Origin: FW021-bin31 sp964647485
GTDB taxonomy: Bacteria > Bacteroidota > Bacteroidia > Chitinophagales > Chitinophagaceae
Direction: 5' to 3'
DNA length: 64,000 nucleotides
NCBI GenBank assembly: GCA_964647485.1
Contig: CAZYHV010000016.1
Span: 1-64,000 of the forward strand
In this document: positions 1-8,997 of the stretch, piece by piece
Numbering within the stretch: the first letter of the stretch is position 1
How the letters are laid out: each line of letters opens with the position of its first letter
Made by a program: the position numbers and the translations under genes
Notes under the pieces: model-generated
The model's input: only the letters and a program-made list of their open reading frames with translations
What the model was told of the DNA's origin: nothing
Databases searched by the model: none

Positions 1-2
1 AA

Positions 3-172
3 ATAACACTTTATACCCATTTATCCTACTCGACAGATGAATTTTTCGGGTTAAGGTAGAAACTTTCCCAACCACACTTTTAATTAACCCCAAAGGAAAA
101 ATAATTTTTAGAGGCGGAAGTGAAAGATTAACCTCCTTAAATAGCTTGATAAAAAAAGATGTTGATAACTGA
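3..172 (+). pseudogene. C-terminal fragment of a TlpA/thioredoxin-like protein, frameshifted
   Basis: The stop codon is at 170-172. Reading back from it gives a typical end of a thioredoxin-fold protein: 'VETFPTTLLINPKGKIIF' with the cis-proline strand (TFPTT), then a short helix ending in KKDVDN. That frame meets a TGA at 38-40. The frame shifted by one base reads on smoothly upstream (THLSYSTDEF). The join falls in a run of five T at 42-46, and one more T would restore DEFF-RVKVETFPTT. The gene therefore either carries a real one-base frameshift or a homopolymer sequencing error. Its beginning lies outside the window. The next gene also ends in a thioredoxin domain, so two related secreted redox proteins probably stood in tandem here. 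Confidence 0.55.
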
Positions 173-457
173 TGGGTATTAAAAACCGTTGCTGGATATA
201 CGCCGAAGAACAAGTTCGACGAGCGTTTTTACATCATAGCCTGCGCATAGCCGCTCCGGCAAAGGCAGACGAAGGAGGTACGACTGAACCGACCTCTAAA
301 AGAGGGTTTTCGTATATCAGAATGCCCCCGGAACGGGTCAAGCAGGAGGGATTTTGTATCAAATATGTCAAAAAACAACACAATTGTGTTGTTTTTAGCA
401 ATAATAATCTGCTTACCTTTAGGAATATGTTCTTTTAGTATAAAATAACGACCTGAT
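173..457. other. Non-coding spacer with a GC-richer stretch and a small hairpin
   Basis: No convincing gene is seen. Bases 180-360 are clearly richer in G and C than the flanks and look foreign to the local composition. They contain a short hairpin (CCTCT at 293-297, AGAGG at 301-305). Short open frames exist on both strands but have no domain, no signal peptide and no consistent codon use. The block looks like a dispersed intergenic element rather than a gene; that is an impression from composition only. Confidence 0.35.
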
Positions 458-2449
458 ATGAGACAATTCATAATAATAGCTGTTGTTTGTTTTTGGGGAA
501 TGAACTGTTTTGGACAAAAAAAGATAACCGGAACAGATGTAGATCCCTACTCAATCGTGGATCTCCCGGATAAGGGGAAAATGGGGATTCCCAATGGGAA
601 TTTTACTTTTCGGCATTATCCTACGGTTAAAGAGGGTCAAATCGCATTTACCTACTCCGGTAAATTGGCTCATTTTAATACAACAATCATTGAACTCCTT
701 TATTTCAAAGATCAACATCTGCATATTGACAAGGTAGCACTTTCTTATACAGAAAAAGGAATAAAAGGCCGGGCCTTATTACCGGAAAATACTTCGGCCT
801 TTGCCCTGTCCGTTTATAATAATCAGGTGGGGACAGATGATAATGGAGGACTGGGATATGCTTTCTGTACGTATAGGAATGGCAAACCGGTTAAGGAAGC
901 CTTAATGAATAAATCCCTGCTTCTGACCTCAGGAAAGTTAGGCGTATCGGAGGAAACACACCAGAAGGCGTTACAATTACAACAGAAACAATGCGCTATG
1001 TATCCACAATTAAAACAAAAATACATGCTACCCCGCCTTCAATCTCTCATTCGATATGATCATGAAAATCGGCAATCGATAGAAAACAAAATAAACGCCC
1101 TTTTTAAAGATTCAATACATTCAGATGCATCGGAAGGTTCACTGATAAAGATGATGCAGCTTTATACAGCATTACATAGACAAAAGCCGGCAGATTCTGT
1201 TTTGCAAATTATTGTCAACAAATTTCCGGATGGGGTGGGGGCTGCAATAGTGGAATTGAATCAAATTAAAAAGGAGGAGGAGCCGGATTCCATGGCAGTG
1301 GCATTACGTCATTTCAAAAAGAAGTTCGGTCAGCTGGGTTTGAAGAAGAATCCTTTTTTAGCGGAACGTCTTAGTAAGGTCTATAATAATATTGCCTTCA
1401 AATATTTTCATAAGAAGGAATATGAAAAAATGCTGTTGTATTTAAGTCAAATACCGCTTCATTTATTAAAAGCTACGTATCTGGTAATCAATTATAACCG
1501 TATGACTTATTTGGAAATCCCGATGTCCGTTTCTTTCATTCATGACCTTTCTGCTCAGGCATTACAGGCCATTGCTAAGGCTAAAAAGAACCGGCCTGAT
1601 GACGAAAGTCCTTCCACCTGGAAGAAGCTGATCAACGACTATTATCCTTCCATTGTGGATATTCATGCCAGAGCACTGGCGATGAGCGGAAATGTAGCAG
1701 GAGCTATAGATACAGAAAAAAGCATTCTCTCTTTTAATTCGGGGTACACCGGCAACTTTAACCGCCATTATCTGGATTACATCAGCCGGTCCGGGAACAA
1801 CGATAAGTTTTTATCGGAAGCCCGGGATATTTATGTGCAGAATAAATCCTGTCCAGGCATAGATTCTATCTTAAAAGTGGCTTATCATGAAAGTACCGGC
1901 AGCAGCGACGTAAAATATTTAGCTTTTAAGAAAAACCTGGATTCGCTGGCCCGGGGGAATAGAATTAAAGCCCTGGAAAAGGAAATGCTTCAGATGGAAG
2001 CGCCTTTATTTACGCTGAAAGATTTAGATGGAAAGGAGGTTGCGCTTCATGACTTAAGAGGGAAAGTGGTTGTTTTGGATTTTTGGGCTACCTGGTGTCG
2101 GCCTTGTATCGAGTCCTTTAAAGGTATGAAGCGCCTGAAAGATAAATACAAGAGTGATGATGAGGTGGTCTTTTTATTTATTGATGAGGATGATCCTCAA
2201 CCGAATGAGTCATCCAGAATAAAAAAGATTAATGACTTTTTACAGGGAAAAGGCTACAGGTTTCGGGTATTATTAGATAATAAGGGTAAAAATAGTGTGC
2301 AGCGGCAATATTTAACTACGGGCATACCCGTTAAAGTGGTCATTGATAGAAATGGGGTCATGCAATTTAAAAGTATAGGATATTCAGGCGATCTCCGGAA
2401 GCTTGTGAAACAAATGGAGACGAAGATCAATGTACTCAGGGAGGAATGA
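458..2449 (+). CDS. Secreted TlpA-like thioredoxin-domain protein
   Basis: The protein has 663 residues with an N-terminal signal peptide (MRQFIIIAVVCFWGMNCFG, cleaved before QKK). A long helical middle of about 450 residues has no domain I can name. The C-terminal 150 residues form a thioredoxin fold of the TlpA/ResA class, with 'DFWATWCRPC' (catalytic Cys547 and Cys550) and the cis-proline strand 'GIPVKVVIDRNG'. Proteins of this shape are common in Bacteroidota, exported to the periplasm and presumed to reduce disulfides of other exported proteins. Its place directly before a fucosidase at the edge of the glycan locus suggests it travels with the locus. A role in folding the secreted hydrolases is possible but is inference. 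The ATG at 458 is the only start that gives a complete signal peptide. Confidence 0.8.
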   Translation: MRQFIIIAVVCFWGMNCFGQKKITGTDVDPYSIVDLPDKGKMGIPNGNFTFRHYPTVKEGQIAFTYSGKLAHFNTTIIELLYFKDQHLHIDKVALSYTEKGIKGRALLPENTSAFALSVYNNQVGTDDNGGLGYAFCTYRNGKPVKEALMNKSLLLTSGKLGVSEETHQKALQLQQKQCAMYPQLKQKYMLPRLQSLIRYDHENRQSIENKINALFKDSIHSDASEGSLIKMMQLYTALHRQKPADSVLQIIVNKFPDGVGAAIVELNQIKKEEEPDSMAVALRHFKKKFGQLGLKKNPFLAERLSKVYNNIAFKYFHKKEYEKMLLYLSQIPLHLLKATYLVINYNRMTYLEIPMSVSFIHDLSAQALQAIAKAKKNRPDDESPSTWKKLINDYYPSIVDIHARALAMSGNVAGAIDTEKSILSFNSGYTGNFNRHYLDYISRSGNNDKFLSEARDIYVQNKSCPGIDSILKVAYHESTGSSDVKYLAFKKNLDSLARGNRIKALEKEMLQMEAPLFTLKDLDGKEVALHDLRGKVVVLDFWATWCRPCIESFKGMKRLKDKYKSDDEVVFLFIDEDDPQPNESSRIKKINDFLQGKGYRFRVLLDNKGKNSVQRQYLTTGIPVKVVIDRNGVMQFKSIGYSGDLRKLVKQMETKINVLREE

Positions 2450-2520
2450 TTGGTTTCCTAAGAGACCGTCATTTTTTTTCAAACCCTTCTTAAATTATCT
2501 TATCTTTATCCATAAAAGAG

Positions 2521-3870
2521 ATGATAAGGAAGGGTTTACTTATTTTATGTGGTGTACTTTTTTTCTTGCGGGTTTCTTCTGCACAAGAAGTGGATTCTGC
2601 TCATCGTGCGGATTGGTTTAAAGAAGCCAAGTTCGGAATGTTTGTGCATTTTGGATTGTATAGCTTTTTAGCCGGCAGTTACAACGGACATACTTTGCCG
2701 GATACGACTTTCCCACATGGGAAAAGCTGGTATGCCGAGTGGATTGAACAGCGACTGGAGGTACCCGACAGCGTCTATCACGGTTTGGTGAAAAAGTTTA
2801 ATCCGGTTCATTTTGATGCGGATAAATGGATTCGTCAGGCTGCAGAGGCCGGGATGAAATATTTTGTCATTACTGCTAAACACCATGACGGCTTTGCCCT
2901 TTGGGACTCTAAAGTATCTGATTATGATATTGCGAGTACTCCTTATCGGGGAGATTTATTGGGAGATTTAGCGAAGGCTTGTAAGAAATACGGCATAAAA
3001 TTCGGGTTTTATTATTCTCATTGTGAGGACTGGTATGCGCCGGGTGGAGCAAAACCACATTGGAAACCAAGGGTAAGCCGGGCGGCTTTTACAAAATATT
3101 GGAATAGAAAGGTAATTCCGCAAATTAAGGAATTGATACATCGCTATGATCCGGATTTATTTTGGTTTGATACCTGGGGAGATGCACAGGAAAAAGAATT
3201 CATTACCGATAAACGGCGGGATCAGCTGATTGCCCTTATCCGTAGGCTGGATCCTAAGTGCCTAATAAATGGACGTATTTCCTACCTGAATCCCGGAAAT
3301 AAGGTGGATTATCTTTCGATGTTGGATAATGCATATCCGGGAGAAAAAAAGCGTAAACCCTGGCAGACACCGGCAACGATGGTCAACTCCTGGGGATGGC
3401 ATGCGAAGGATTATCATTGGAAAACGACACAGGAGATGATTTCCAATTTATTGAATAATGTGTCTAAAGGAGGGAACTATTTATTGAATGTAGGACCAAA
3501 ACCGGATGGTTCTTTCCCAAAGATGGCGGTTCGTCGTTTACGGGAAATAAGCGCCTGGATGGAGACGGACAGTGAAGCGGTGTATGGAACTACTCCCGTC
3601 AATACCAAAGCGCCGGAGGGTATCGTATATACCCAAAAAGAAGGAAAGAACGGAAAGACCAACGTCTATGTAAATCTTTTGAAAAAGCAACCGAATAAAG
3701 TGGTTTTACCCTTTCATGTCGATAAAATAGCCAATTGTACTTTACTGGAAGATGGGATGCCTGTTTCTTATGAAAAAGGAGATAATGGAAGATTGATCTT
3801 ACTTTTACCGAATAAAGTAGCGCACCTTTATGATGGGGTGCAGGTGGTGAAGTTGACTATGAAAGAGTAA
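2521..3870 (+). CDS. GH29 alpha-L-fucosidase
   Basis: The product has 449 residues and a cleavable signal peptide (MIRKGLLILCGVLFFLRVSSA). The GH29 barrel starts at once with 'WFKEAKFGMFVHFGLYS'. It carries the conserved substrate-binding 'TAKHHDGFALWDS' (His121, His122) and 'DLFWFDTWGD', where Asp217 sits at the position of the GH29 nucleophile. A short beta-sandwich tail follows. The pattern 'NNVSKGGNYLLNVGP' is typical of the broad-specificity GH29-A branch. It should remove terminal alpha-fucose in the periplasm. It lies 71 bases after the TlpA-like gene and 40 before the GH16 gene, on the same strand, so all three could be one transcript. Family is certain; linkage preference is not readable. 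Confidence 0.92.
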   Translation: MIRKGLLILCGVLFFLRVSSAQEVDSAHRADWFKEAKFGMFVHFGLYSFLAGSYNGHTLPDTTFPHGKSWYAEWIEQRLEVPDSVYHGLVKKFNPVHFDADKWIRQAAEAGMKYFVITAKHHDGFALWDSKVSDYDIASTPYRGDLLGDLAKACKKYGIKFGFYYSHCEDWYAPGGAKPHWKPRVSRAAFTKYWNRKVIPQIKELIHRYDPDLFWFDTWGDAQEKEFITDKRRDQLIALIRRLDPKCLINGRISYLNPGNKVDYLSMLDNAYPGEKKRKPWQTPATMVNSWGWHAKDYHWKTTQEMISNLLNNVSKGGNYLLNVGPKPDGSFPKMAVRRLREISAWMETDSEAVYGTTPVNTKAPEGIVYTQKEGKNGKTNVYVNLLKKQPNKVVLPFHVDKIANCTLLEDGMPVSYEKGDNGRLILLLPNKVAHLYDGVQVVKLTMKE

Positions 3871-3910
3871 TGAGCTAACCAAATATCGTTTCTTTTATAT
3901 TTTTATCGTA

Positions 3911-4708
3911 ATGAAATATTTCTTCAATTTATTTTTTATCCTCCTTCTTCTTTTTGCTTTTGGATGTTCCGTAACTAAAGAGACCACCAAGATCTCTTCC
4001 AAACCTACCTGGCAGGCAGAATTTAACGGAGCCTCATTGGATACTTCCAAATGGACAAAAATCCCCAGAGGCAGAAGCGACTGGAATCGACACATGAGTG
4101 ATTTTGACAGCTTATATGCGGTTCGGGATGGGAAACTTATTTTGAGGGGGATCCGTAATCATGATCTTGCGGCCGATACCGCCCGATGGATAACCGGCGG
4201 ACTTTACACAAAAGGAGTAAAAAGTTTTGGGTATGGAAAAATAGTGATTCGCGCAAAGTTTGAAAATGCGCAGGGCGCCTGGCCTGCCTTCTGGATGCTG
4301 CCCGTGAATGCATCCTGGCCCAATGGAGGAGAAAAAGATATTATGGAACGATTGAATCGGGATACAATCGTCTATCAGACGGTTCATTCACCTTATACCC
4401 TGGATTTGGGCATCAAAGAGCATCCATTGTCGCACGTAACGGCTCCGATTCGTCCGGATACCTTTAATACCTATGCGGTGGAGCGGTACCCGGATCGTCT
4501 GGTGTTTTATGTAAATGGCAAAAAGACGTTTGTTTATCCTAAAATCAAGACCGACAAAAAAGGGCAGTTCCCTTTCGACGAACATCCGTTTTATTTGCTC
4601 ATCGATATGCAATTAGGAGGCTCGTGGGTAGGGGAGGTGGATCCCGGAGATCTACCGGTAAAAATGGAAATTGACTGGGGTCGGTTTTATAAATGGAAAG
4701 AAAAATAA
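3911..4708 (+). CDS. GH16 family endo-glycanase lipoprotein
   Basis: This 265-residue lipoprotein has a lipobox ending in 'LLFAFGCSVTKE', so it should sit in the outer membrane. The rest is a single GH16 jelly-roll. The catalytic signature reads 'EKDIMER', with Glu141 as nucleophile, Asp143 as helper and Glu146 as acid/base, all retained; the usual second residue Ile/Leu is Lys. Other family marks are 'GYGKIVIRAKFENAQGAWPAFWMLP' in part and the final 'MEIDWGRFYKW'. GH16 enzymes cut beta-1,3/1,4-glucans or galactans, and some gut members cut poly-LacNAc chains of mucin. As the only endo-acting and probably surface-exposed enzyme here, it would supply oligosaccharides to the SusCD importers. 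The substrate is inferred from neighbours only. Confidence 0.87.
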   Translation: MKYFFNLFFILLLLFAFGCSVTKETTKISSKPTWQAEFNGASLDTSKWTKIPRGRSDWNRHMSDFDSLYAVRDGKLILRGIRNHDLAADTARWITGGLYTKGVKSFGYGKIVIRAKFENAQGAWPAFWMLPVNASWPNGGEKDIMERLNRDTIVYQTVHSPYTLDLGIKEHPLSHVTAPIRPDTFNTYAVERYPDRLVFYVNGKKTFVYPKIKTDKKGQFPFDEHPFYLLIDMQLGGSWVGEVDPGDLPVKMEIDWGRFYKWKEK

Positions 4709-4759
4709 ACAAATCGTATACTGCTTGTCATTTTATTTTTTTATCTTTTAAATATGTAA

Positions 4760-4767
4760 TACATTTG
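4760..4767 (+). promoter_or_regulatory. -7 promoter element TACATTTG upstream of the sigma gene
   Basis: The octamer matches the Bacteroidota -7 consensus TAnnTTTG and lies 35 bases before the sigma ATG. No good -33 TTTG stands at the usual 19-21 base spacing; only a T-rich run is present. Confidence 0.35.
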
Positions 4768-4802
4768 TTTTAACAAAAAAAACAAACAGCCTATTGCTTT
4801 TA

Positions 4803-5336
4803 ATGAGACCTGACGAGTCATATTTATTAGATGGATTGAAAGACGGGGATCCGGTGGTCTTCCGTATAATCTATAAATTGTATTGGCAGAAGTTGTACAA
4901 TCTGGCTTACTATTATGTGGAAAATAGAAATGATGCAGAAGATATTGTACAAGATGTTTTTACATCGATATGGGTTCGTCATGAAAAGATCCATATTACG
5001 GTTGCTTTAGAAAATTATCTGGTGAGGTGTGCTAAATATACGGCTTTCTTTTATCTGAAGATTCGTAAAAGACGGAAACAACATCTGGTTGCTGCTCCTA
5101 AAAAAGCATGGATACATAACAATGTATCAGAACAGTTGGATTATAAGAGTGTGATGAGTAAGTTAGAAATGCGATTGCGATCTGTTTCTCAAAAGACACA
5201 GGATGTTTTTTATATGAGTCGTTTTGATGGATTGACTTATAAGGAAATAGCAGATGAATTGAAAGTGTCTGTAAAAACAGTAGAATATCATATTTCACAG
5301 GCGCTTAGACAGATTGTTATAGAAGATTTTTATTGA
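4803..5336 (+). CDS. ECF RNA polymerase sigma factor
   Basis: The protein has 177 residues from the ATG at 4803; a TTG at 4794 would add three residues and is less likely. Region 2 is recognisable from 'NLAYYYVENRNDAEDIVQDVF' (residues about 36-56). Region 4 lies in the last 60 residues, with 'TYKEIADELKVSVKTVEYHI', the helix-turn-helix that reads the -35 box. This is the sigma class that pairs with FecR anti-sigma factors and SusC transducers in Bacteroidota to switch on glycan loci when substrate arrives. The matching fecR is normally the next gene. Here the next gene is susC1, and fecR starts only at 12558. This gene is the obvious candidate for the activator of the whole locus. Confidence 0.9.
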   Translation: MRPDESYLLDGLKDGDPVVFRIIYKLYWQKLYNLAYYYVENRNDAEDIVQDVFTSIWVRHEKIHITVALENYLVRCAKYTAFFYLKIRKRRKQHLVAAPKKAWIHNNVSEQLDYKSVMSKLEMRLRSVSQKTQDVFYMSRFDGLTYKEIADELKVSVKTVEYHISQALRQIVIEDFY

Positions 5337-5682
5337 GGTTAAAGGTAGGTATACTTAAAACTTAATCTACAGAGAGAATACAGGAAAACGGAATGGAATC
5401 CGGTAGCTCTCCAAATTTCTTAAGAAATAAATATAGGTACGGATTTATGGAGAATGATCAATTGCTTTTAACCTTATTTAGCATAATGAAGACCTTAGAA
5501 GATCAGAATTATTGAATCCAATGCCTTTCTGTAAAATAAATAGTTATGATGATAAATACCAGTTAAAATCTCTTATAAAAAGAAAGTGAGCTATAAGTTT
5601 ACAGGTATAAAATAAAGAAAGAGGGGAAGTAAGATTTTAATGTCTACTTAAGATCCTATTATTAACGTACGAATAGAGAAAT
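5337..5682 (+). other. 346-base spacer, possible decayed fecR remnant plus susC1 leader
   Basis: No intact gene is present. The last 140 bases (from about 5541) are clearly related to the leader in front of susC2 (13542-13693). By eye, weaker similarity continues upstream into the 3' end of fecR: 'TTAGAAGATCAG' near 5493 lines up with 'CTAGAAGATAAG' near 13492, and both run on to 'TTATGA-GAT-ATACCAG'. The simplest reading is that a fecR copy once stood here and was almost completely deleted. The fecR part is tentative; the leader part is solid. Confidence 0.4.
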
Positions 5683-6189
5683 ATGAAAAAAAGTTTATGT
5701 AAGGCTATTTATATACTGTCTAAGTATTTTGCCATTGGCATTATGATCCAATTTTTTGTGTTTTCTACCTTATTGGGAAAAAGTGTAGATGCACCATTAA
5801 GCTCCACAATTAATGACAATCTAGAGCATGTAACTGAAGAAAAAGCGATTAATGTCCATTCTAACAAGGTGAAGTTAAGTTTTGCCTCTGCTCATTCTAT
5901 TGGGGATGAGGGAGTTTTTTATAGCGCCTCAACTGTTTCAGGAACGGTTACGGATTCCAGTGGTAATCCGTTAATTGGAGTGACGATAAAAGTGAAAGGG
6001 ACAACAGAAGGAGCTGTAACGGATGCAAATGGACATTTTGAAATAGATGCAGATGAAGATGCGACCCTGGTATTTTCCTATGTGGGATATCAAGATCAAG
6101 AGGTACCTGTTGACGGAAGAACTAACATTGAGGTAGTCATGTCATCCGGCGCTACCGGATTGAATGAAGTGGTGGTAGTTGGATATGGA
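5541..6189 (+). repeat. Copy 1 of a duplicated leader plus SusC N-terminal segment
   Basis: This stretch covers the 5' leader, signal peptide and carboxypeptidase-like domain of susC1. It repeats at 13542-14407 in susC2 with very high identity in the coding part. Copy 1 lacks 207 bases (69 codons) that in copy 2 encode the STN domain. Similarity falls away at the start of the plug domain ('VVVVGYG' against 'VVVVAYG'). Confidence 0.85.
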
Positions 6190-8991
6190 ACAGAAAAGAA
6201 AAAGGATTTATCCGGGGCGATTAATCAAGTCAGTGGAGAAAAATTAGAAAACAGACCTATCGCAAATTTAGGAGAGGGATTAGAAGGGGTAATTCCGAAT
6301 TTAAAGGTGTCATCCGGGAATGCACCGGGTCAGGGATCCAGTTTTAATATTAGGGGATTCACTTCCATTAATGGAGGAAGTCCACTTGTATTGGTAGACG
6401 GTGTAGTGGAGGATCCAAATTTAATTAACCCTAATGATGTGGCTAGTGTTACGGTTTTAAAAGATGCTGCTTCTGCAGCTATATATGGAGCAAGAGCTGC
6501 ATATGGGGTCATTCTGATTACAACTAAATCAGGAAAGAAAGACCACTCCCCAACAATAAAGATAAGTAGTTCTTATGCTGTAAATGATCTTACGCGTCAT
6601 CCCAAGTATACTAATTCTCTCCAATACATTAATTATATGGATTCTGCAAGTATCAATGCCGGGAATGGTCCCTATTTTTCTAATAGAATAAGAAAAGGGG
6701 TAGAAGCCTATTTTAATGATCCTGAGAATAATTCGCCTGTTTTGTATGACCCTTCCATTGATATTGATGGCAAGTATGAGTATGTTGGAAATACAGATTG
6801 GGCGGATGTATTATATCAAAAAGGGCATCTTCAACAAAATAATATTTCCTTAAGTGGCGGATCTGAAAAAACGTCTTATTTTTTATCTTATGGAAGTTCA
6901 CGGCAGACCGGGTTTTTGGCAGCTTATAATGATACTTACCAGCGGCATACGGTTAATCTAAATGTAAATTCAGATTTGGCAAAATGGTTGAATGTATCGG
7001 GGAAGGTACGTTATACCTATACTCATGAGGATCATCCATCGGGAGGAGCCGGAGGAAATTCGGGAATTACAGCAACGAGTGGAGAGCTGAAGAATGACTT
7101 GCGTCCCTTGATGCCGGTAAGACATCCGGATGGACATTATGCTGGGCAGGGGAGTTTTACAAATCCCTTTGCCGTTGGAGCAGAAGGAGGACATAGTCAA
7201 ACCAAAAAGAATGATCTTTGGCTGACAGGTGCTGCTATCGTCAGACCGGTAGAGAATCTAAATATTCATGTTAACTATTCTTTTAATCCATATTCTCAAA
7301 ATGATGAGTTTACATCCAGATTATTTAAAGAATTTCATGCGGATGGTTCTTATAATATTTATCCATGGACAAATCCTAATTTAGTTCAATTGACAAACAA
7401 TAATGATTATTATCATGCCTTGAACCTGTATTCAGATTATTCCAAAAGTTTTGGTGGACATCATTTAAAATTAATGGTTGGGTATAATGAAGAACTGAAA
7501 AAGACGAAATATTATCTTTCCGAAAGAACTGATTTGATTGATAATGATTTGCCTGTCTTGAATGATGCCACAGGAACTAAAACGGTGGATGAATCTATTT
7601 CTAGCTGGGCGATTTCGGCAGGGTTCTTTAGACTAAATTACGATTATAAGGGAAAATATATTTTAGAAGTCAATGGAAGATATGATGGTTCTTCTAAATT
7701 TCCTTCCGGGAATAGATTGGTTTTTAATCCTTCCGTATCAGCAGCATGGAGGATCTCTGATGAAAGTTTTTGGCGTTCCGGTGCGATCTCAAATATTGTC
7801 AATTCTTTTAAAATTAGAGGCTCTTTTGGAAATTTAGGGAACCAAAATGTAGGTAGTAATTTCCCTTATATATCTTCTTATGGAATTAATACTTCCTATC
7901 CTTATATATTAGGATCAGGAAGTTCACTTCCGGTATCTGTAGCTCCTGGAGGATTGGTTAGCCCAAACTTCACTTGGGAAAAGGTGAAACAATGGGATGT
8001 AGGAACTGATCTTAGCCTTTTTAACAATAGGATGGCTGTTTCTTATGATTATTATATTCGATTCACCAATGGAATGCTTACCCAGGGGCAACCTTTGCCG
8101 GCTGTTCTTGGTACAAGTGTACCTAAGGAGAATGCAGCCGATTTAAAGACGAAAGGATGGGATCTTTCGGTGTCTTGGAAGAATCGGGTGAATAAAGATT
8201 TTTCTTATAGTGCATCTGTTGTCTTATCTAATTCTAATGCATATATTACTAAGTTTGATAATCCAACTAAAATCTTAAGTGATTATTATAATGGCTATAA
8301 GATAGGTCAAATTTGGGGCTTTAAGACTGCAGGCCTATTTCAATCAGAGCAAGAGATTCAGCAATGGGTTGATCAATCGCAATTATATGGGGGACAATGG
8401 AATCCCGGAGATGTAAAATATAAAGATTTAGATGGGGATGGTAAGATTACAAATGGAGATTATACAGAATCTTCACATGGGGATTTAAGGATAATCGGCA
8501 ATTCTGAACCTCACTATCTTTTTGGGGTTAATGGAAGCGTAACCTGGAAACATCTAAATGTTAGTTTGTTTTTCCAAGGGGTTGGTAAAAGAGACTTTGT
8601 TCCTACTTACAGATTTTATGGAATTAATAGTCAATGGGATGTACCTATGAAATTGGCCTTGAATTATTGGTCTTATGAGAATAGAGATGGATATTTACCA
8701 AGACCATACATAGATGGAGGTCATGGGAATCGAGGAGGACTTGGAGGATCAGTAGATCGATATCTACAGAATGCTGCTTATGTCAGATTGAAACAGGCTA
8801 CAGTTCGTTATAGTTTTAATAATCAATGGCTTCAAAAAGCACATATTCAAAATATTGAAATATATTTTACAGGTCATAATATACTTACGTTTACGGATCT
8901 TTCAAAGTTATATGATCCCGAAAATCTTAGTTTAATGGGGTATCCGGAAACCAAATCTTACTCCTTTGGAATAAATCTAACCTTAAAATAA
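5683..8991 (+). CDS. SusC-family TonB-dependent outer-membrane transporter lacking the STN domain (SusC1)
   Basis: The product has 1102 residues. A long signal region (MKKSLCKAIYILSKYFAIG...) leads into a carboxypeptidase-like beta-sandwich ('TVSGTVTDSSGNPLIGVT', about residues 84-155). A TonB-box-like stretch 'LNEVVVVGYG', a plug domain ('GFTSINGGSPLVLVDGVV', 'KDAASAAIYGARAAYGVI') and a 22-strand-type barrel follow to the end. It imports oligosaccharides across the outer membrane with SusD1, which starts six bases after its stop. Against SusC2, an in-frame 69-residue deletion removes the STN domain, leaving only 'NLEHVTEEKAINVHSNKVKLSF' in part. Because STN is the part that talks to FecR, SusC1 should transport but not signal. 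Confidence 0.93.
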   Translation: MKKSLCKAIYILSKYFAIGIMIQFFVFSTLLGKSVDAPLSSTINDNLEHVTEEKAINVHSNKVKLSFASAHSIGDEGVFYSASTVSGTVTDSSGNPLIGVTIKVKGTTEGAVTDANGHFEIDADEDATLVFSYVGYQDQEVPVDGRTNIEVVMSSGATGLNEVVVVGYGTEKKKDLSGAINQVSGEKLENRPIANLGEGLEGVIPNLKVSSGNAPGQGSSFNIRGFTSINGGSPLVLVDGVVEDPNLINPNDVASVTVLKDAASAAIYGARAAYGVILITTKSGKKDHSPTIKISSSYAVNDLTRHPKYTNSLQYINYMDSASINAGNGPYFSNRIRKGVEAYFNDPENNSPVLYDPSIDIDGKYEYVGNTDWADVLYQKGHLQQNNISLSGGSEKTSYFLSYGSSRQTGFLAAYNDTYQRHTVNLNVNSDLAKWLNVSGKVRYTYTHEDHPSGGAGGNSGITATSGELKNDLRPLMPVRHPDGHYAGQGSFTNPFAVGAEGGHSQTKKNDLWLTGAAIVRPVENLNIHVNYSFNPYSQNDEFTSRLFKEFHADGSYNIYPWTNPNLVQLTNNNDYYHALNLYSDYSKSFGGHHLKLMVGYNEELKKTKYYLSERTDLIDNDLPVLNDATGTKTVDESISSWAISAGFFRLNYDYKGKYILEVNGRYDGSSKFPSGNRLVFNPSVSAAWRISDESFWRSGAISNIVNSFKIRGSFGNLGNQNVGSNFPYISSYGINTSYPYILGSGSSLPVSVAPGGLVSPNFTWEKVKQWDVGTDLSLFNNRMAVSYDYYIRFTNGMLTQGQPLPAVLGTSVPKENAADLKTKGWDLSVSWKNRVNKDFSYSASVVLSNSNAYITKFDNPTKILSDYYNGYKIGQIWGFKTAGLFQSEQEIQQWVDQSQLYGGQWNPGDVKYKDLDGDGKITNGDYTESSHGDLRIIGNSEPHYLFGVNGSVTWKHLNVSLFFQGVGKRDFVPTYRFYGINSQWDVPMKLALNYWSYENRDGYLPRPYIDGGHGNRGGLGGSVDRYLQNAAYVRLKQATVRYSFNNQWLQKAHIQNIEIYFTGHNILTFTDLSKLYDPENLSLMGYPETKSYSFGINLTLK

Positions 8992-8997
8992 AGAGAT

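Noticed and set aside
172..471. Short open frames on both strands before the first intact gene
   Set aside because: They overlap each other, have no domain or signal, and follow the GC-rich non-coding block.
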